NCBI GenBank assembly: GCA_014377425.1
Contig: JACMPQ010000098.1
Location: 27,093-91,092, forward strand
Direction: 5' to 3'
Source: Microbacteriaceae bacterium
Lineage (GTDB): Bacteria; Actinomycetota; Actinomycetes; Actinomycetales; Microbacteriaceae
Length of the DNA stretch: 64,000 nucleotides
The position numbers and the translations under genes were made by a program. Of the stretch, positions 20,603 through 29,662 are shown one piece after another (within the stretch, counting starts at the first letter, position 1; the number at the start of each line of letters is the position of its first letter). The notes under the pieces were generated by a model. That model did no database searches. It was not told the DNA's origin and saw nothing but the letters and a program-made list of their open reading frames with translations.

Positions 20603-21598
20603 ATGAAGAAGTTCATTAACGACCCAAAGCAGTTCGTTCCCGAGATGCTGCACGGTCTCGCCCTCGCCAACCCCGACACGCTGCGCTACGTGCCCGAATA
20701 CAACCTCATTCACCGTGCCGATGCCCCGAACGACAATAAGGTCACCATCATTCAGGGCAGTGGGTCAGGTCACGAGCCCGCCCACGTCATGACGGTGGGC
20801 CGCGGCATGCTCGACGCGGCCTGCCCCGGAGACGTGTTCGCGGCTCCGCCGATGGACTACATCTACGAGACAACCAAGCTCATGTCGTCGCCCAAGGGCG
20901 TGCTGCTTCTGGTCAACAATTACACCGGCGACCGGATGGCGTTCGATATGGCGCAGGAGCTGTCCGAGGCGGACGGCGTGAAGGTGCGCACGCTGTTCAT
21001 CGACGATGACGTTTCGGTACAGGACTCCACCTACACGGTGGGTCGCCGTGGGGTCGCCGGAAACTTTTTCGTCATGAAGGCGGTCGGCGCTGCATCCGAA
21101 AATGGTGCCGACCTCGACGAGCTAATGCGCATCGGCGAGAAGGTCAACTCAGTCACCCGCACGATGGGTCTCGCCCTCACCGCCTGCACCCCGCCGTCGA
21201 AGGGTTCTCCGCTATTCGAACTCGGCGAGGACGAGATTGAGGTGGGCGTCGGCATCCACGGCGAGCCCGGTCGCCGCCGCGACAAGTGGGCTCCGGCCAA
21301 CGAGCTCGTCGAGGAACTCCTCGAGGCGGTCGTCTCCGATCTGCCCTTCGCCAGCGGCGATCGGGTGGCACTGATGATCAACGGCCTCGGTGGCACACCG
21401 ATTAGCGAGCTCTACTTGCTCTACGGAATCGCCCACGACAAGCTCACCGAGCGAGGCATTACCGTGGGTAGAAACTACGTGGGCGAGTACTGCACTTCGC
21501 TCGACATGGCCGGCGCATCCCTCACCCTGGTGAAGCTGGATGACGAGATCGAGGCGCTGCTCGCAGCCCCGGCCGAGATCGCGATCCGGGTCTTCTAG
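20603..21598 (+). CDS. dhaK: dihydroxyacetone kinase subunit DhaK
   Basis: 331 residues. Substrate-binding subunit that holds dihydroxyacetone (or a related ketose) as a hemiaminal on a histidine, here His219 in VGIHGEPGRRR. The N-terminal GSGSGHEPAHVMTVG segment and LLLVNNYTGDRMAFDMA are characteristic. ATG at 20603 follows GGAG at good spacing; an in-frame GTG at 20591 would swallow that site. With the aldolase and DhaL it suggests phosphorylation of a short ketose and aldol cleavage in one pathway. Confidence 0.95.
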   Translation: MKKFINDPKQFVPEMLHGLALANPDTLRYVPEYNLIHRADAPNDNKVTIIQGSGSGHEPAHVMTVGRGMLDAACPGDVFAAPPMDYIYETTKLMSSPKGVLLLVNNYTGDRMAFDMAQELSEADGVKVRTLFIDDDVSVQDSTYTVGRRGVAGNFFVMKAVGAASENGADLDELMRIGEKVNSVTRTMGLALTACTPPSKGSPLFELGEDEIEVGVGIHGEPGRRRDKWAPANELVEELLEAVVSDLPFASGDRVALMINGLGGTPISELYLLYGIAHDKLTERGITVGRNYVGEYCTSLDMAGASLTLVKLDDEIEALLAAPAEIAIRVF

Positions 21599-21611
21599 GG
21601 TAAGTTCCCCC

Positions 21612-21649
21612 GAGCCTCGGTATCCGCTACGGTGCGGGTGCCGAGGCTC
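21612..21649. terminator. hairpin between convergent genes
   Basis: A perfect 9-bp inverted repeat, GAGCCTCGG (21612-21620) with CCGAGGCTC (21641-21649), encloses a 20-base loop between dhaK and the FBP-domain gene. It has no T tract, so terminator function is only likely. Confidence 0.5.
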
Positions 21650-22157
21650 AGCCATTGCTAGCCGTCTCAACGCCCCGAATGCCGGCGGTGAAAGCAGTCA
21701 CCCGCGCTAACAGGGCATCTGCACGCGAGGTAACCACGGCGGCCGGTTCGGGTTGCAGTTCCGAGACCGGCGGCAAAATGCGAATGATGTGCGAGCAGGC
21801 AAGATCCGCGCAAATGTAGGTCGCCACCGAGTTGCCGTCCCGCCCAGCCTGACCCGCCCGAGCGGCACTAAACAGGCGCACCTGATGAGCCGGTTGGGAT
21901 GTCCGACACAGTGAGCATTGCGCCGAGATTCCCGGCGACATTCGTCCCTCGGCGGCGCGAAGCATCACTCCCACCGGTTGCCCCTCTCGCCAGTGCACGA
22001 GGTGGCCGCGCAGCGGTGTGCGCGGATCAATCCAACCGAGGTATTCGCGCGTCGACCAGATCACCTCGAGCAGGCCCGGCAACGGCATCCGTTCAATTTC
22101 CCCGCGGGTCGCATTGATCATTGAACGCCGGATCTCGCTGACGGTAAGGGGTTCCAC
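21648..22157 (-). CDS. FBP domain protein (FusB/EF-G-binding type zinc finger)
   Basis: 169 residues. An N-terminal helical part (VEPLTVSEIRRSMINATRG, then LGWIDPRTPLRGHLV) is followed by a treble-clef zinc finger with CSLC about 36 residues before CADLACS. This is the FBP_C pattern, related to FusB proteins that bind elongation factor G and rescue it from fusidic acid. In actinobacteria the role is untested; it may act in ribosome recycling. The GTG at 22157 has GGAG at 5-base spacing; the frame upstream has no family similarity. Confidence 0.85.
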   Translation of the reverse strand: MEPLTVSEIRRSMINATRGEIERMPLPGLLEVIWSTREYLGWIDPRTPLRGHLVHWREGQPVGVMLRAAEGRMSPGISAQCSLCRTSQPAHQVRLFSAARAGQAGRDGNSVATYICADLACSHIIRILPPVSELQPEPAAVVTSRADALLARVTAFTAGIRGVETASNG

Positions 22158-22345
22158 ACGCGCTCCGAACGGGTTGACGGCAGCAACTGCCTCACTATCA
22201 GCGTAACCGGGCCTGATGACGGCCCGCCGGGGAGGCAGAAGAGTAGCGTGGTCGAGGTTCCACTGACCAGTGTTGTTTGCGTGGAGTACTGCATCCCGAT
22301 CAAATGCCTGGGTGCACGAAGGCAGCATCAGAAAGAGGGCACTCC

Positions 22346-23185
22346 TTGTCAGCAAAAATTTGGTTCATCACCGGTACGTCTCGCGGTTTCGGTCGCGAAT
22401 GGGCGATTGCCGCCCTCGACCGTGGCGATCGGGTGGCCGCCACCGCCCGCTCCATCAGTAGCCTCGACGATTTGGTGGACACCTACGGGGAAGCGATCCT
22501 TCCGATCACGCTGGACGTCACCGACCGCGCTGCCGCCTTCGCCGCTGTTGCGCGGGCCCACGATCACTTCGGCCGCCTCGATATCGTGATCAACAATGCC
22601 GGTTACGGCCAGTTCGGGATGATCGAAGAGATCAGTGAGCAGGAGGCCCACGCGCAGTTCGACGCGAACGTGTTTGGTGCGCTCTGGGTCAGCCAGGCTG
22701 CGCTGCCATTCATGCGCGAACAGGGAAGCGGACACATCCTGCAGGTGTCCTCCATTGGCGGCATCAGCGCGTTCCCGACCGTCGGCATTTACAACGCGTC
22801 AAAATTTGCCCTTGAGGGGATGTCGCAGGCGCTCGCCAACGAAATAAAGGGGTTCGGCATCTTCGTCACCCTCATCGAGCCCGCCGGCTACACCACCGAC
22901 TGGAGTACCGACTCCGCGCAGCGAGCCACGCCAATTCCCGCTTACGACAAAATGCGCGAAGCCGCAACCACGATGCGTGCCAGCCGCCAGTCTGCCCAGG
23001 GCAATCCGTTGGCCACCCGCACCGCCATCTTGAAGGTCGTCGACGCAGCAGAGCCACCGCTGCGCGTGTTCTTCGGTGAGAGCCCGCTGGCTCTCGCCAA
23101 GGCGGAGTACGCAGCCCGCATCGCTGAGTGGGAAAAATGGCAGCCGGTCTCGATCGAGGCGCAGGGCACCCAGCCCGGCGCGTGA
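22346..23185 (+). CDS. SDR family oxidoreductase
   Basis: 279 residues, classical SDR: TGTSRGFGREWAIAALDRG cofactor loop, NNAGYGQFG, catalytic VSSIGG and YNASKFALEG. The extended C-terminus (PPLRVFFGESPLALAKAEYA) is typical of the SDR group often annotated as ketoreductase or oxidoreductase of unknown substrate. The start is probably TTG at 22346 with GAGGG upstream, since the text from LSAKIWFITG matches the family start. It is divergent from the FBP gene. Confidence 0.88.
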   Translation: MSAKIWFITGTSRGFGREWAIAALDRGDRVAATARSISSLDDLVDTYGEAILPITLDVTDRAAAFAAVARAHDHFGRLDIVINNAGYGQFGMIEEISEQEAHAQFDANVFGALWVSQAALPFMREQGSGHILQVSSIGGISAFPTVGIYNASKFALEGMSQALANEIKGFGIFVTLIEPAGYTTDWSTDSAQRATPIPAYDKMREAATTMRASRQSAQGNPLATRTAILKVVDAAEPPLRVFFGESPLALAKAEYAARIAEWEKWQPVSIEAQGTQPGA

Positions 23186-23199
23186 GGCACGTTGTCTGT

Positions 23200-23286
23200 C
23201 GGGTGAATTGGTGTGATTTATCGTGAATTGGCGTGATTTATCGGTTCAATTAGCGTGATTCGTTGGGTCAATCAGCGTGATTCGTC
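23200..23286. repeat. four imperfect direct repeats, core (G/A)G(C/T)GTGATT
   Basis: Four copies of a roughly 20-bp element, AATTGG(C/T)GTGATTTATCG in the first two and AAT(T/C)AGCGTGATTCGT in the last two, are spaced 18-22 bases apart. They lie upstream of the sugar-transporter gene. An operator array is possible; duplication by slippage is the other reading. Confidence 0.6.
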
Positions 23287-23431
23287 TGTTTACGTGGAGT
23301 GAAAGCTGGGTGCAGCATTTTGTGGCAGCCAGGATTTGCTTTTTTGGTCAAACGTCAGAGAAAACCTCTGGTTCGCTCTCCGATCGCGACGTACGCTGAT
23401 TTCGGGGCGAGCACCACCGGAGAGAGCAACA

Positions 23432-24988
23432 ATGCCCACCGATCAGCCCACATCCTCCGCAGCCAAGTTATCTCCCAACGGTGAGTCATCCGCGACCGGA
23501 ACGCCATCAGCAACCGGCAAGTCATCCGTCAACGGCACGCAATCAGCAAACGGCAAGTCATCCGCGAACGGCAAAGTCATCGCTCTAGCGACCGCCGGCG
23601 CGGTCGGCGGGTTCCTGTTCGGCTTCGATTCTTCTGTTATCAACGGTGCGGTCGATGCGATTCAGAAGCAGTTCGCACTTGGAAAGACCATCACCGGGCT
23701 CGCGGTGGCCAGCGCCCTTCTCGGCTGCGCGCTCGGTGCCTACCTCGCCGGGCGCTTGGCCGATCGGTTGGGACGCATCCCGGTCATGATCATCGGTGCA
23801 ATTCTGTTTTTCGTCAGCTCGATCGGTTCCGGGCTCGCTTCGGGCGTTGTCGATCTTATTTTCTGGCGGCTGGTGGGCGGCCTCGGAATCGGTATCGCGT
23901 CGGTGATTGCCCCCGCCTATATTGCCGAGATTTCGCCCAAGCAGTTGCGTGGGAGGCTCGGCTCACTACAGCAATTAGCGATTACCATCGGGATCTTTGC
24001 GGCCCTGCTTTCTGACGCTGTTTTCGCCAATTTCGCCGGCGGTGCCAGCGCCAAATTCTGGCTCGATCTCGAAGCCTGGCGCTGGATGTTCATTGCTTGT
24101 TCGGTGCCCGCGGTCGCCTACGGGGTCATCGCGGTGCTGCTGCCGGAATCCCCGCGCTTTCTGGTTTTGAAGGGTCGTGAAGATAGGGCGCGGCAGGTTT
24201 TTGAGCGGTTGTGGCCAGCGGATGACGCTAACCGGGCGATTCGCGACATCCGAACCTCGATTGAGAATGATCAGCAGGCGGCGCGCACCGGCACCCTGCG
24301 GGGCAAGACTTTCGGGCTCAAGCCGATCGTTTGGGTGGGAATTGCGCTCTCGGTTTTTCAGCAATTTGTGGGCATCAACGTAATTTTCTATTACTCCACC
24401 ACCCTCTGGAAGGCGGTAGGTTTTCAGGAATCGGACTCACTCACCATCTCAGTGATCACGAGCGTCACTAACATCCTCGTGACACTCGTGGCAATCGCCC
24501 TAGTGGACCGGATCGGTCGGCGCCCGATTCTGCTCGCCGGCTCGATCGGGATGACCGTGTCGCTGGCGACCATGGCGTTCGCCTTCAGCCAGTCGGTGCT
24601 GGTGAAGGATGCCCCGATCCTCCCCGGTGCGTGGGCGCCGATCGCTTTGGTTGCGGCCAACGTGTTCGTGGTGTCGTTCGGTGCCTCCTGGGGACCGATC
24701 GTTTGGGTCTTGCTGGGTGAAATCTTCCCCAACTCGATCCGCGCCCGCGCCTTAGGTCTTGCCGCAGCGGCCCAATGGCTCGCGAACTTTCTGATCACGA
24801 TTAGCTTCCCGCCGCTCTCGGCTGTCTCGCTGCCGCTCACCTATGGCATGTACGCCCTGTTCGCCGGGTTGTCGTTCTGGTTTGTGCTGGCCAGGGTACC
24901 GGAGACTAACGGCATGTCGCTGGAGGAGGCAGACACTCTCTTCCCGCCCAAAAATTCGGCCAAGCAGGGCGCAAAGCAGATCGCATAG
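23432..24988 (+). CDS. sugar porter family MFS transporter
   Basis: 518 residues, twelve membrane helices. Sugar-porter signatures: GGFLFGFDSSVINGA, GRLADRLGR between TM2 and TM3, PESPRFL before the central loop, QQFVGINVIFYYS in TM7, DRIGRRPILL and the terminal PETNG. Likely a proton-coupled sugar symporter. The ATG at 23432 is preceded by GGAGAGAG. The first 45 residues are a hydrophilic tail with five repeats of an (S/A)NGKSS-like unit, unusual for the family and probably slippage-derived. The substrate is unknown. Confidence 0.93.
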   Translation: MPTDQPTSSAAKLSPNGESSATGTPSATGKSSVNGTQSANGKSSANGKVIALATAGAVGGFLFGFDSSVINGAVDAIQKQFALGKTITGLAVASALLGCALGAYLAGRLADRLGRIPVMIIGAILFFVSSIGSGLASGVVDLIFWRLVGGLGIGIASVIAPAYIAEISPKQLRGRLGSLQQLAITIGIFAALLSDAVFANFAGGASAKFWLDLEAWRWMFIACSVPAVAYGVIAVLLPESPRFLVLKGREDRARQVFERLWPADDANRAIRDIRTSIENDQQAARTGTLRGKTFGLKPIVWVGIALSVFQQFVGINVIFYYSTTLWKAVGFQESDSLTISVITSVTNILVTLVAIALVDRIGRRPILLAGSIGMTVSLATMAFAFSQSVLVKDAPILPGAWAPIALVAANVFVVSFGASWGPIVWVLLGEIFPNSIRARALGLAAAAQWLANFLITISFPPLSAVSLPLTYGMYALFAGLSFWFVLARVPETNGMSLEEADTLFPPKNSAKQGAKQIA

Positions 24989-25107
24989 AAGCCCGCGTGT
25001 CAAAGCACGGCTTGCATTTTTGCGATCACCTCTTCTTACCTAACCGTTCAGTCGCGCGCTTCCAGCTGGCGTACGCCGGAGTTGATTAATCGCTGCACCC
25101 TCAAGTT

Positions 25108-25222
25108 GCAGGGCTCCCGAGCTGCAGGGCTCCCGAGCAACACGGCTCACCAACATCACCGCTCCCGAATCCTGTGCCCCCGAATCCTGTGCCCCCGAAT
25201 CCTGTGCCCCCGAATCCTGTGC
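25108..25222. repeat. 15-bp tandem repeats
   Basis: The unit CCCGAATCCTGTGCC occurs four times in a row (about 25163-25222), preceded by two copies of a related 15-bp unit with GCAGGGCTCCCGA. The 303-base gap 24989-25291 holds these repeats and no gene I can support. Confidence 0.85.
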
Positions 25223-25291
25223 CCCGAACCAGGTGCTCCCGAACGGCGATAGGGCGCCTGCTGTCTCATCAGAATTTCTCTTCATGTCGGC

Positions 25292-26866
25292 TCAAAATGG
25301 TGGTGAGTCGGCGTCTTGGCGGTAGCCGGTGGGGCTGGTCCAGGTGGCTCGTTGGGCGCCGGGGGGTTTGTCGACCTGCCATTTGGTTCTGTGCTTCAGT
25401 GTGTGGTGGTTGCGGCAGCGGTGAGTAAGGTTCGCGGCAGTGGTCGAACCCCCGTCAGCCCACGCTCGAGTGTGGTCGAGGTCACAGTTGGCGGCGCGGC
25501 GTCCGCAGCCGGGGAAGTCGCAGGTGACCTGTTCTATCGCGAGCCACCGTTTCAACGCGGCGGGAACCCGATATTGGTGCGGGTCCATCTGCAGGATGGT
25601 TCCGCTGATCGGGTCGGTGAGCAGCCGGGTGATTGAGGTGGCGGTGGCGCAGAGCTTTCGGGCGGCAGCAATATCGATCGGCCCGACACCTTCGAGTAGG
25701 GCGGGGTCGTTGGAGTGGCCGAGAAGTGTAAGTACCGGGATGGTGAGGGCCACGGTGACGCCGACCGAAGGCCGGATGCGAGCGGCACGGGCGCACGCGC
25801 AGGTGCCTGCAGGCGCGCAGGCGCTGTCGGTGCCGCTACGGTCGCTGCTGCTCTGGTCGCTGCTGCTCTGGCCGACGCTGCCCGTTCCGACCTTGCCCGT
25901 TCTACCGCCGCCGGCCTCGTCATAGCCGTCGCAGGTGCAGGATGCCGCGCCGACGTTACCGTGGCTTTTACCGGTGAGCAGATCGCTGAGCACGTCGGCG
26001 CGCAGTTGCGCCATCGTGCGGGTCTCGGCTGCTGCCTTGGCTGTTGGGGCTGTTCCCTTGAACAGGCTGAACGCGATGCCGTCCAGGTTCGCGTTCACCC
26101 GGGCGAGGGTCTCGGCGGGGAGGTGGGCGTTGAGCCAGCCCATCCCGTCGCGGTCGATCTCGGTCCACACCCCCCGACGCAATCGTGCGGCCGCGTGTCT
26201 TTCGGTCAGGGTGTGGGCTCGTAACCGTTCGCTGATCGCTCGTGCCCTTGCCCGAAACCGTGCTGGTGCGCGGGTCGCTGCGGCCAAAACATGGGTTTCG
26301 AATTCGGCCCACAGCTCGGTCGGAAGTTCGGAGACGATTGAGGCTGCTTCGCGGGCGTTCTGCGTCGACACACCCCCTGCGGTGAACAGAGCCCAGAGGT
26401 GGGGAATGCGTTCTTGCAGGGTGTGAGCGATCATCCCGTGGTGACGCACTATTAACTCGGCCAGGCTCAGCCGCACGGCAAGATCGGCGGTCGCGGCCCG
26501 TTCCGCATATTCGGTGTCTTCCCGAAGCGAAAACATCCCCGTTCGTGCCCCGGACTGTGCCCCCGCCCGTTCCCTAGTCTGTGCCCCGGAATGTGCCTCC
26601 ACATGCGCCCCGACACGTTCCCCAACTCGTGGGGCGCCGAGGAAAATTTCGGGGTGGACGACCGCTTCCCGCAAGGTCACATCGATGGCTCGGAACAGTT
26701 CCGCGGATGCCCGCCATTGAATGTGTTGCGCAGCCATCGCCTCGGCCATCGCTACCCCCACCCGCGATTCCGAATCGACGGAATCGAGCAACGCAATGGC
26801 CGGAGCCGCATTTTCTGCGGCTGCGGCTGCGCTGTCGAGGGGGAGCTGATTCATACCCTCACTCAA
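25292..26866 (-). CDS. DUF222/HNH endonuclease signature protein
   Basis: 524 residues. The N-terminal half is the DUF222 helical domain. The C-terminus is an HNH nuclease module with CDFPGC, NCDLDHTRAWADGG and CRNHHTLKHR, the zinc and catalytic residues intact. Such genes occur in many scattered copies in high-GC actinobacteria, with unknown role. Two low-complexity inserts, a GAH/GAQ-rich segment near residues 85-110 and a Ser/Gly/Asp-rich one in the middle, look repeat-expanded. The start is either TTG 26866 or ATG 26854. Confidence 0.88.
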   Translation of the reverse strand: MSEGMNQLPLDSAAAAAENAAPAIALLDSVDSESRVGVAMAEAMAAQHIQWRASAELFRAIDVTLREAVVHPEIFLGAPRVGERVGAHVEAHSGAQTRERAGAQSGARTGMFSLREDTEYAERAATADLAVRLSLAELIVRHHGMIAHTLQERIPHLWALFTAGGVSTQNAREAASIVSELPTELWAEFETHVLAAATRAPARFRARARAISERLRAHTLTERHAAARLRRGVWTEIDRDGMGWLNAHLPAETLARVNANLDGIAFSLFKGTAPTAKAAAETRTMAQLRADVLSDLLTGKSHGNVGAASCTCDGYDEAGGGRTGKVGTGSVGQSSSDQSSSDRSGTDSACAPAGTCACARAARIRPSVGVTVALTIPVLTLLGHSNDPALLEGVGPIDIAAARKLCATATSITRLLTDPISGTILQMDPHQYRVPAALKRWLAIEQVTCDFPGCGRRAANCDLDHTRAWADGGSTTAANLTHRCRNHHTLKHRTKWQVDKPPGAQRATWTSPTGYRQDADSPPF

Positions 26867-26920
26867 CCAGCCACCCCCGACATTGCATCCGACAAAGAAA
26901 CACTCGGTCAGAAGCTATTT

Positions 26921-26983
26921 ATGCAGACGCATGTGCAGGAGGTGACGAATGTGAAGGAGGGGATTTTTATGAAGGAGTGGTGA
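26921..26983 (+). other. leader with start-stop ORF and 4-codon ORF, strong Shine-Dalgarno sites
   Basis: AGGAGGTGA (26937-26945) is followed at ideal spacing by ATGTGA (26949-26954), a start codon directly next to a stop. AAGGAGGGG (26954-26962) is then followed by ATG AAG GAG TGG TGA (26969-26983), encoding MKEW. A 20-codon frame from 26921 ends at the same stop. Further purine-rich SD-like motifs run to 27050. This lies about 130 bases upstream of the methyltransferase gene and might act as an upstream-ORF leader. Confidence 0.4.
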
Positions 26984-27116
26984 CCGGCGAAAGAGGAGAG
27001 GCCGGTTAAAGGCAATGAAGCCTATGAAAGGAGACGGAGAACGGTCATCTAAGCAACAGGGACGCCACTCGGCGATATTCAAGACGAAATTTCTGAGCAG
27101 ACCGTAGGTAACTCAA

Positions 27117-28790
27117 ATGCTCCGCGAGCACCGCCCCATGCCCTTGAATGGAACCGTGACCGATACCGAACTCATCCTCCGCCTACGCGACGATCTTCAG
27201 TCGCTGCGATTCAGCGTCGAGTCCGTGAACGCCCTGTGGGGGGATGACGCGACCGCCGCCCTCCGTCGCGGTCATCGCGTGCCCGCGCTGCGCGCGCTCG
27301 CAGCCACCACTGCCACCTCGACAGACGCCTCGGTCAGCGGTGCCTCAGTGAGAGAAACTCCGGATGCCGCTGAGCTCGCGACCGTCGCCCGGTTTGCAAT
27401 GCTCAGCTTGCCAGTCACGCGGGCCGCGTTCAATGCAGCCTTTCCTCGTCTGGGGGCGGACGGGGCGATCGCGCTCGGACTGGCGGCCGTCATTCCGGCC
27501 ACCCACGCCGATGCCACTGGCCCGGCCGTCCCCGCAGATCAAGGCAGTCTCGCCGACCCCACCGAAACCCTCCGCCCACTACTCGACCTTCGCCCGCACA
27601 GCTTCGTCGACTCCCGCGGCGTTGGTACCTGGTGGATTCTGTCCGACCTCGGCGAGCTCGCCCTCGGCACCGCCCTCCCCGAGGGGCACGTGCTTGGTGT
27701 TGGCGGGGCATCCGTCACCCTCAGCGGGTTGATGATCCAAAGACAAGTGGACTTGGCACTTGATTTAGGAACCGGATGCGGCATCCAAGCGCTCCACGCC
27801 GCCCGGCATGCCCGCCGCGTTGTCGCCACCGACATCTCGCCGCGCGCCTTGTGGCTGGCCGAACTCAATGCGGTGCTCAACGGTATCGACAACATCGAGT
27901 TTCGGCTCGGCAGCCTATTCGAACCCGTCGGAGGGGAGCGCTTCGATCACATCGTCTCGAACCCGCCATTCGTCATTACCCCGCGAGCAAGCGGGGTGCC
28001 GAATTTCGACTACCGCGACGGCGGGCTCGTCGGCGATGAAATCGTCGAAGCCGTGGTGCGCGGTGCTGCCGAGCACCTCACGGTCGGCGGAATTATGCAG
28101 TTGCTCGGTAACTGGGAGTACCGCGGCGGAGGCGACGCCTTCTCACGCGTAGCCGCGTGGCTCGACGCCCCGGCTGACGGCCTCGATGCCTGGATCATTG
28201 AGCGGGAACTGCAGCATCCCACCCTCTACGCTGAAACCTGGATTCGTGACGGCGGCACTGTTCCGGGGCCGAGGTTCGATGCCCTCACCACGGCCTGGCT
28301 CGATGATTTTGACTCCCGAAAAGTGCGTGCGGTCGGTTTTGGCTACCTCACCCTGCGACGCACTTCAGGTACCGAGCCCTTCCGGCGGTTCGAACGGCTG
28401 ACGGGTCACGCCGGTCACAACCCGGCAGGGCGCGGCGAGCACCTCGCGGCAACCCTCGCCGCCCACGATTGGCAAAACTCACACACAGATGACGCGCTTC
28501 TGAAAGCGTTTTTGGAGGTGGCACCGGATGTCACGGAGGAGCGTCACTACTGGCCCGGCGCCGAGGATCCGACCGTAATGACCCTGCACCAGGGGGGAGG
28601 GTTCGCTCGCTCGCGTGCGCTCGACACGGCCCTCGCCGCCTTCATCGGAGCATGTGACGGAGACCTTAGCGCCGAGTCGATAATTGGCGCGGTGGCTCAA
28701 CTTCTCAGAGTTGATGAGGCTGCGCTGCGGGCGGAACTTACGCCGAGCATCCGGGAACTGATCGTGACCGGATTTTTGACGGGAGGCTAG
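27117..28790 (+). CDS. class I SAM-dependent methyltransferase (HemK/RlmG-like), 557 aa
   Basis: SAM-binding motif I is LDLGTGCGIQALHAARHAR, motif II is VVATDISPRAL and motif IV is SNPPFVI, as in enzymes that methylate an amide or exocyclic amine nitrogen. An N-terminal helical domain of about 190 residues (ELILRLRDDLQSLRFSVES...) and a C-terminal winged-helix-like domain flank the catalytic core. This architecture is shared by a widespread actinobacterial family of unproven target, perhaps rRNA or a translation factor. ATG 27117 is used; ATG 27138 is also possible. Its Shine-Dalgarno is weak, in contrast to the very strong sites in the leader. Confidence 0.88.
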   Translation: MLREHRPMPLNGTVTDTELILRLRDDLQSLRFSVESVNALWGDDATAALRRGHRVPALRALAATTATSTDASVSGASVRETPDAAELATVARFAMLSLPVTRAAFNAAFPRLGADGAIALGLAAVIPATHADATGPAVPADQGSLADPTETLRPLLDLRPHSFVDSRGVGTWWILSDLGELALGTALPEGHVLGVGGASVTLSGLMIQRQVDLALDLGTGCGIQALHAARHARRVVATDISPRALWLAELNAVLNGIDNIEFRLGSLFEPVGGERFDHIVSNPPFVITPRASGVPNFDYRDGGLVGDEIVEAVVRGAAEHLTVGGIMQLLGNWEYRGGGDAFSRVAAWLDAPADGLDAWIIERELQHPTLYAETWIRDGGTVPGPRFDALTTAWLDDFDSRKVRAVGFGYLTLRRTSGTEPFRRFERLTGHAGHNPAGRGEHLAATLAAHDWQNSHTDDALLKAFLEVAPDVTEERHYWPGAEDPTVMTLHQGGGFARSRALDTALAAFIGACDGDLSAESIIGAVAQLLRVDEAALRAELTPSIRELIVTGFLTGG

Positions 28791-28810
28791 GCGGACGGCT
28801 TGTGACCTTC

Positions 28811-29507
28811 TCAACTCTGGTCGTCGTCGGCATTTCCGCGGGATTCGGCTTGAGCGCTGAGCGGTGTGGCAATCCGTTCGAGCGACTTGCCCTCCGCATT
28901 GCCGCCGAAGAGGATTTCCACGATGCCGGCCGCGATCAGAAGGCCGGAAAGATTTCGCTCACCGTGAGGTTGGCGACGCTTGCCCCGGCGGAGGCAATGA
29001 AGAACACCACAGCCCAGGCAATGGTGAGGGTGGTGGCATCTAGCCATTCGGCGGAGACCAGGAGACCGGGGGCCACCAGCAGCACGTCGGAGCCGATGTA
29101 CGAAACCGAAATCATCACCTTCCGGCCGATCGTGTCAAATAACCGGCCGAGCACCAACCGCTTGGGATACTTGTTCACGCCACGTGGAAGATCTGGCCGA
29201 AGCTCCCTGTTTTACTCTGCGTGATGCTGAGGTAATCGTCAACCCAGTCGACCATGTCGCCGATTGATTCTTCCGCCTAACGTTCCACGTCGCCCACGAT
29301 CTTCTCGGCGTCGGCGTCGGCGTCGGCAGCGTAGTCGGCGCCGATCGCCCCCACGATGGTGATCCCCAGGCCGTCCAGAATCCAGCTGGTGTCGAGACCG
29401 ATCACGATCAGCTAATGCCAGCGCGCCCACGGCAGGCGATCCATGCGGCCGAAAATGATGGTTTTGATGGTTTGCGATTTCGTCGTTGGACTCACCGAAT
29501 CCCCCAT
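28811..29507 (-). pseudogene. MFS transporter pseudogene (nonsense, deletions, frameshift)
   Basis: From ATG 29507 the minus strand reads TIIFGRMDRLPWARWH, an in-frame TAG (TGG in intact relatives), then GLDTSWILDGLGITIVGAIG and a second TAG: the first helix of an actinobacterial MFS carrier. After a gap the text LVLGRLFDTIGRKVMIS through FFIASAGASVANLTVSEIF (28936-29178) corresponds to helices 8-10. A third piece in another frame, LFGGNAEGKSLERIATPLSA, is the C-terminal tail. Helices 2-7 and 11 are missing. A GTCGGC microsatellite lies inside it. The intact transporter would have been about 470 residues. Confidence 0.88.
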
Positions 29508-29662
29508 GGTTGTTTTCAAAATACCGAGCAGGATTCCTCACGGCGAGCCCTTGCGCGGGGTGCGGGGGCGAGGGACGTCGCCCCGTCAACCGATCAATAG
29601 TCAGGCGTGAGCTCCGTGGTGGTGCCGCTAAACTGGCACTCCCCATGGGTAAAGGATTTCAA

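Noticed and set aside
23200..23290. CRISPR-like array
   Set aside because: Only four degenerate copies with no unique spacers of constant length and no cas genes in the window.
25174..25428. PNPVPPNPVP proline-repeat ORF
   Set aside because: It is only the translation of the 15-bp noncoding repeat and the antisense of the HNH gene end.
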